64,000 nt of DNA from Symbiodinium natans (taxonomy: Eukaryota; Sar; Dinophyceae; Suessiales; Symbiodiniaceae): NCBI GenBank assembly GCA_905221605.1, contig CAJNDS010001691.1, positions 368,040-432,039 on the forward strand. Reading direction: 5' to 3'. Below, in pieces: positions 59,521 to 64,000 of this stretch; the stretch's first letter is position 1, and each line of letters begins with the position of its first letter. The position numbers and the translations under genes were made by a program. The notes below the pieces were generated by a model. The model saw only the letters and a list, made by a program, of their open reading frames with translations, had not been told where the DNA came from and searched no databases.

Positions 59521-59671
59521 AGGGTTTAGGGTTTAGGGTTTAGGGTTTAGGGTTTAGGGTTTAGGGTTTAGGGTTTAGGGTTTAGGGTTTAGGGTTTAGG
59601 GTTTAGGGTTTAGGGTTTAGGGTTCAGGGTTTAGGGTTTAGGGTTTAGGGTTTAGGGTTTAGGGTTTAGGG
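59521..59671 (+). repeat. Long telomere-type array (TTTAGGG)n
   Basis: About 21 units, one TTCAGGG. Confidence 0.98.
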
Positions 59672-59779
59672 CATGAAAAAAACGCTGTGAAAAACACCGA
59701 AACACCCTGCAATGAAGTCCTGCTCCCCCCCCGGTCCTCGCCACACCACGTGCTCGGCATCCCGGCCTTGCACTTCAGG

Positions 59780-59873
59780 CTTTAGGGTTTAGGGTTTAGG
59801 GTTTAGGGTTTAGGGTTTAGGGTTTAGGGTTTAGGGTTTAGGGTTGAGGGTTGAGGGTTGAGGGTTTAGGGTT
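59780..59873 (+). repeat. Telomere-type array (TTTAGGG)n
   Basis: About thirteen units, three of them TTGAGGG. Directly abuts a hairpin element. Confidence 0.96.
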
Positions 59874-59934
59874 GCCCCCCTCTTAAATCAGGAAGGGGCT
59901 CCTAGATGAGGAGGGGGCTTTTAAGAGGGGGGGC
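59874..59934. mobile_element. Hairpin element N abutting a telomeric array
   Basis: GCCCCCCTCTTAAA is mirrored by TTTAAGAGGGGGGGC around a loop that contains a second small inverted pair (CTCCTAGATGAGGAG). 61 bases, single copy here. Confidence 0.55.
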
Positions 59935-60121
59935 CGGCTCTAACATAACGGGGGCGTCGTGTGAGCCGGACTTCTTACGCTTGGGGTCTGGGACGCTGCC
60001 TCAGGCCTTAACTTTCAGGCAAGCGCCTCATCTCCCCCACTCCTCTTCGGGGGTTTGGCGTCTCAGGGTCCCAGGGCTCAGAGAGTTCCTCCAAGCGCCC
60101 CAAGCCGAAACCCGAGACCCG

Positions 60122-60192
60122 AAACCCTAAACCCCAAACCCTAAAACCCTAAAACCCTAAACCCCAAACCCTGAACCCTAAACCCTCAACCC
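60122..60192 (-). repeat. Telomere-type tract (CCCTAAA)n
   Basis: About ten units with CCCCAAA, CCCTAAAA and CCCTGAA variants. Confidence 0.94.
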
Positions 60193-60400
60193 AGGACCGC
60201 TGGGTGCCAGGGCCATGTGAAAATCCGAGGCTCTGAATCTTTGCAAAGCCTCACAGGGGTTGCGACTGATCGGGCTTTGGGAAGGGTTCAGGGTTTGGGG
60301 TTGAGGGTTTAGGGTTTAGGGTTTAGGGTCTAGAGGGCTTAGGAACAAACCCACCCACGCGAAGAATCCCAGAACATCAACCTAAGAAATATAAAGTTTA

Positions 60401-60575
60401 CTCAACAACGGTGCCGACGCACCAAAAATGGCTCAAGAACGGTGCCGACGCACTAAAAAGTGCTCAAGAACGGTGCCGACGCACCAAAAATGGCTCAAGA
60501 ACGGTGCCGACGCACCAAAAATGGCTCAAGAACGGTGCCGACGCACTAAAAAGTGCTCAAGAACGGGGGGTAAGT
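60401..60575 (+). repeat. 31-base minisatellite
   Basis: Units CTCAAGAACGGTGCCGACGC plus ACCAAAAATGG start at 60401, 60432, 60463, 60494 and 60525, with a partial one at 60556. Two forms (ACCAAAAATGG, ACTAAAAAGTG) alternate. Confidence 0.95.
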
Positions 60576-60617
60576 GCACCAAAAAGTTAATAGGGTTTAA
60601 ATCAATAAGGATAGAGA

Positions 60618-60745
60618 GGGTTTAGGGTTGAGGTTTAGGGCTTGTTTTGGGGGGTTTAGGGTTTAGGGTTTAGGATTTAGGGTTTAGGGTTTAGGGTTTA
60701 GGGTTTAGGGTTTAGGGTTTAGGGTTTAGGGTTTAGGGCTTAGGG
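60618..60745 (+). repeat. Telomere-type array (TTTAGGG)n
   Basis: About sixteen units, interrupted near the left by GCTTGTTTTGGGG. Confidence 0.95.
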
Positions 60746-60824
60746 AAGTCGAGGGCTCCGGGGCCTGGAGCTCCTCGAGCACGCGAAGGCTCACTAAACT
60801 CGAAACCCAAAGATCCTTACCGCG

Positions 60825-60914
60825 CCCTAAACCCTAAACCCTAAGCCCTAAGCCCTAAGCACTAAACCCTAAACCCTAAACCCGAAACCCTAAACCCTAA
60901 ACCCTCAACCCTAC
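60825..60914 (-). repeat. Telomere-type tract (CCCTAAA/CCCTAAG)n
   Basis: About thirteen units with three CCCTAAG and one CACTAAA. Confidence 0.94.
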
Positions 60915-62820
60915 CGCGCACTTCCCTGCACTGCACCGCATCCAGGCATCTCATTGAGCCGCCTCTACCAGCAATGGCACACAAAAAGAGGGGCATCATA
61001 AGGCCTATCACCAAAAAAACAAACCCCCGAAGCCCGAAGCCCCAAGCCCAAGACCAAAAAAATCTGCACCCTAAACATCCCTAAGCCCTCCCAAATCGTG
61101 AACATCCAGCCCCTGAACCTTGAAAGCCCCGCTGGAAGAGTCACATGCGTGTGGAACGTTGTGAGGCATTTGAATCTGGAGACCATTTACCGGCCGAAGC
61201 AAACTGTAGTGGCGATGAGGCCTTTCAAGGTGTCCCCCTGCCAGTCAGCCATGTAAACCTCGCGAGCTCACGAAGACGTCACAAGAGTCTCAGGAACTCT
61301 GAGACTCAACACAAGACGTTGGGGCTACAGGGGTTCAGGGCCCCATTCTTGAGCGTACCAGTGGTGACCATGAGGCCATGAACATGGCAGGCATGCACAC
61401 CTGCAGCGAATTTTAAAAGACTGCTCAACGCCCGCAAGCACGAAAGATCACGAAATGCCTGAGGCTGTTGCATCTGTGTCGTCCTGCCGCAGGCGCAAGA
61501 CCCATAAGCCCCAAACCCCCAAGCTGCTGCGCAGAACAAACAGCTCTGATGACCCCATTCCCTGCTTTCAAGGCCAGGCCCATACTAGAAGCCTTAAGGC
61601 TCTTCGTGTATGGTGCTATAGTTCATATAGTTCATAGGGCTGAGGGCCTGAAGCCCTAAACCCTAAACCCTAAACCCTAATAATCCCCAGGCTGAAGCTT
61701 CGGCCACGGAAATAACATCGAATTCCTTGCGACGAAGGCCCATTGACTTTATTTGGCATCGGCCCACCTTGGTTCACAGAATGCGTGTTGTACCTATGAA
61801 GGTGGTGGTGGTGGACAGGTGGGCACATGCCTTTCATTTTGGGACTGAACCCTTTCCAATTGGCTGACACATCAGCGTCACGAGATCTTCGTCAACGGAT
61901 TTCTTAGCGGGTTTAACTTGTGGCGAACAAGCAGCACTTCGCAATGCCAATATTCACCAACGTCTCAAGAAGACGAAGCAAGCCTTTGACCAAAGTCAAA
62001 TGAATCTTACTTACGAAAAAAAAATGATCAAGAGTTAGAAAGTACATTCGCGATTAGCGGGAAGTAGGCTTCTACCCGAACCCTGTCGTAAGCGAAGCTG
62101 TAGTAACACTTCCCTCTACAGAAGGCGCAAGAGTACAATTCTTCCTCACCCCGACCTTGAACTCCCACAAGCCCGACGAACGTCGCAAATGAAGCGCCCC
62201 CCATAGAGCCCTAAAGCCAACACGGCCTCGTGGACAACCAGCAGGCCCTGGTGCACGAGAGCCCCTTCAACATCCCCGTGAACTTGAGTTTTTGCACGGC
62301 CTCTGCACTTCAAAATATGGGCAGTTCACGATCATGACATCTCTGGCGTTCTCTGGAGGGAAGGGGGGGATCATCCTCTGGCTGAGTGGGCGGGATGGAG
62401 GGTTAGACCTTGCAGGGTTTATGGCGCCTATAGAGCTTTGGGGGGGGGGTCCACAGGATTTATGGCAGTGTGTTTGTGTAGGGTTTAGGACCAACACACA
62501 GGCACTGGAATGGCAGATGCTCAACACCTGCCATCCACCCAACATGTCGATCAACTACAGCTCCCGTGACGTGTTTCAAGAGTCTAGTCGGAGGCCATCC
62601 GGTTCTCGACAGGCGCTGTGGCATTGATGCGAACTTGACCGCACAAATTTGAGAAGTACCACGCCCAAACTCCCTTAGCGGCACCCGGCCCAAAAGCCCC
62701 GAAGCCCCCAATCACCCTGCACCTAAAAAGCGCGAGCGGCCTTCTCGCCAGAGGCGGGTGTGAAAGCTTCCACATCATAAGCCCCAGAGGTCGCAAGCAC
62801 CTCCGCGGGGGTGTTTGGGG
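60915..62820. other. 1.9 kb, nearly free of telomeric tracts; no recognised gene
   Basis: One short minus tract lies at 61654-61681. Overlapping frames occur at 61145-61659 and 62267-62796 on both strands, the longest 111 codons (62292-62627 plus), none with a recognised motif. The stretch 61850-62200 has no useful frame. Confidence 0.4.
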
Positions 62821-62843
62821 TTTGGGGGGGGGGGGGGGGGGGT
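62821..62843 (+). repeat. Poly-G run
   Basis: About twenty G after a GTTTGGGGTTTG word. Confidence 0.95.
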
Positions 62844-62944
62844 TGGGTGGGTCGGCACTGTAAATTTCGAAAACGCGCTGAATGGCGAACTCTCGTCTAA
62901 CTTACAAATTCCTACAGCCACTGGGCAAAAACGTAACCCTGCCG

Positions 62945-63140
62945 CGTTGTTTTTGTTTTGCTAAGCCCTGGCTGCAAAGGGGGTGTCACAGCCACAGCTA
63001 AGCAAACGAAAACGCTTCTGCCAAGGCTGGCGGGTGTTTTTGCTTAGCCTTGGCCGACAAAGGCAGCCGTGGCTTGCAAAAAGCAATACACAAATTGTCA
63101 CAGCCACGGCAAAGCAAGCAAAAACCTCCGCCAACCCATG
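62945..63140. repeat. Nested inverted and direct repeats
   Basis: TTTTTGTTTTGCTAAGCCCTGGCTG is mirrored by CAGCCACAGCTAAGCAAACG with AAAAC. The motif GTCACAGCCAC(A/G)GC recurs at 62985 and 63098, each followed by AAGCAAGC/AAGCAAAC and AAAA. A third, inverted, copy TTTTTGCTTAGCCTTGGC lies at about 63037. Confidence 0.7.
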
Positions 63141-63144
63141 TCCA

Positions 63145-63240
63145 ACTCTCCAAACTCTATCAATTTCTCTCCAAACTCTCTCCAAACTCTCCGCAAACTC
63201 CCTCCAAGCTCTCAAAACTCTCCAAACTTCAACACTCTCC
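63145..63240 (+). repeat. Pyrimidine-rich (CTCTCCAAA)n repeat
   Basis: About nine irregular units of 8-13 bases, such as CTCTCCAAACT. Confidence 0.88.
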
Positions 63241-63245
63241 TTCGC

Positions 63246-63370
63246 CACCCACCCACCCCCCCCCCCCACCCACCCCCCCCCCCCCTCCACCCCACCCACC
63301 CCCCCCCCCCCCCTCCACCCACCCCCCCCCACCCCCCCCCCCCCCCCCCTCACCCACCCCCCCCTCCCAC
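63246..63370 (+). repeat. C-run tract (CCCACCCCCCC)n
   Basis: About 125 bases of C-runs broken by single A or T. The reverse of the G-rich tract at 53890-54072 in type. Confidence 0.96.
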
Positions 63371-63384
63371 GCACATCCCCGCAA

Positions 63385-63610
63385 TTTCATTTGAAAAAAT
63401 AATTTGAATTCACTAAAAATACTTGACATTCAATGAAAAACAGGCCAAACTAATTCAAGATCATTAATCCCAAATCAAATATCAATTACAACGATAAACA
63501 ATAAAAAACAATTTCAGTTGCTTTGCAATTGATTTTGTCACCATTTTCAATTGAAAATATTGACAAAGTGATAAATAGTGAAATCACTTGTTCCATTAGA
63601 ACTATCAGTT
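63385..63610. other. AT-rich island
   Basis: About 225 bases far richer in A+T than the rest of the window, with short palindromes (CAATTGAAAAT and ATTTTCAATTG type words). No open frame, tRNA or organelle gene is recognised. Confidence 0.7.
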
Positions 63611-63904
63611 AGACACGCAGCCACGAGCACTCGTGCCTTATTCGAGCATGCCCCAAAATACTCCATATGGGCCGCCTGTGGTAACGGCCGTCTGGCTACA
63701 ACGTGAAAGCTGGAAGAACCAAATCGTAGTGCTGCAACGGCTAGAAGTTACAGCGCACCCCTGAACGTACTTGAAGCCGGGGGTCTGCAAGCGGGGGTCC
63801 AGAAGAATAAAACCCTAAGCCCTAAACCCTAAACCCTAACACACTGACAAGGCTTTGGCGTGGACGAGTCGACAAAGTCGTTGGCCGACCATCCGACCGA
63901 CTGA
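63611..63904. other. Spacer, no gene
   Basis: Unique sequence with one short minus tract at 63811-63839. Confidence 0.5.
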
Positions 63905-64000
63905 CATAACAAAGGGGCCTCAGTCATTAGAATGCGTTTTTCTTTTTTTTGTTTTCTTTTTTTTTTTTTTTGGGGGGGGGGGGTGATTCTAGTCTAATTA
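63905..64000. mobile_element. Probable family E element, copy 4, cut by the window end
   Basis: AAAGGGGCCTCAGTCATTAGAA resembles the family E left end, and GATTCTAGTCTAATTA at the window end may be its right part. The centre is a long T-run and G-run. Confidence 0.4.

Larger units (their letters stand above)
60284..60745 (+). mobile_element. Composite element, family H, copy 3 (smallest)
   Basis: In order: a TTTAGGG tract (60284-60330); a shortened head with AACCCACCCACGC and AAGAATCCCAGAACATC (60331-60400); a 31-base minisatellite (60401-60575); a tail GTTAATAGGG to GATAGAGAGG (60586-60618); and a TTTAGGG array (60618-60745). The head lacks the TTCAGCATCTC start seen in copies 1 and 2. The head matches copy 1 best; the minisatellite is unlike those of copies 1 and 2. 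Confidence 0.6.

Noticed and set aside
1-64000. Window as a true chromosome end
   Set aside because: No long terminal array at either edge, and tracts of both orientations occur throughout.

Overview
This window looks like gene-poor, repeat-built nuclear DNA of a eukaryote. No rRNA, bacterial operon, CRISPR array or recognisable conserved protein was found. Its dominant feature is more than 130 separate tracts of the 7-base telomere-type repeat TTTAGGG, in both orientations, about one every 450 bases, separated by 100-1900 bases of mostly unique sequence. TTTAGGG telomeres are known from plants and green algae and from alveolates such as dinoflagellates and chromerids. The moderate base composition, the missing compact genes and the scattered short palindromic elements make a dinoflagellate my best guess, but this is inference. 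Neither end of the window runs into an array, so this is interior or subtelomeric DNA rather than a chromosome end.

Layout: 1-5100 holds tracts of several telomere variants (TTTAGGG, TTTGGGG, TTTTAGGG, TTTAAGGG, and a 44-base higher-order repeat). 5100-16400 alternates short tracts with small inverted-repeat (MITE-like) elements and a 700-base trinucleotide block. 16400-17650 is the largest copy of a composite element: telomeric tract, conserved head, locus-specific minisatellites, conserved tail, telomeric tract. 17650-36000 is more of the same, with long telomere-free stretches near 23.2-23.9, 24.4-25.8 and 28.6-30.3 kb. 36000-53400 is rich in simple repeats and inverted-repeat elements, several of them with a telomeric tract inside. 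53429-54386 and 60284-60745 are the second and third copies of the composite element. 54387-55476 is a telomere-free, AT-richer island with decayed coding sequence. 61.7-63.8 kb is free of telomeric tracts and ends in a patchwork of inverted repeats, a C-run block and an AT-rich island.

Two structures tie the window together. First, at least ten families of 60-200-base inverted-repeat elements (called A-H, M and N here; all names provisional) recur. In families A, C, D and E the telomeric tract lies inside the element or abuts its end, and in family D the interruption falls at telomere-like words within the terminal repeat (GGGTTTACG, ATTAGGGGG). This suggests that small elements seeded telomeric arrays in place, or that breaks at their hairpins were healed with telomeric repeats. 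Second, the composite element (family H) has three copies that share head and tail but carry different minisatellites.

Protein-coding content is very weak. Many open frames come from stop-free repeats: TTTGGGG arrays read as GFGVWGL or NPKPQTP, and poly-G, CA and TAG/ATC repeats do the same. Others end in a short LNPKP tail where a frame runs into a CCCTAAA array. Only the frames near 54.4-55.0 kb and 51.7-52.1 kb are offered as possible coding remnants, both with low confidence. All coordinates and copy counts were read by eye and may be off by a few bases.
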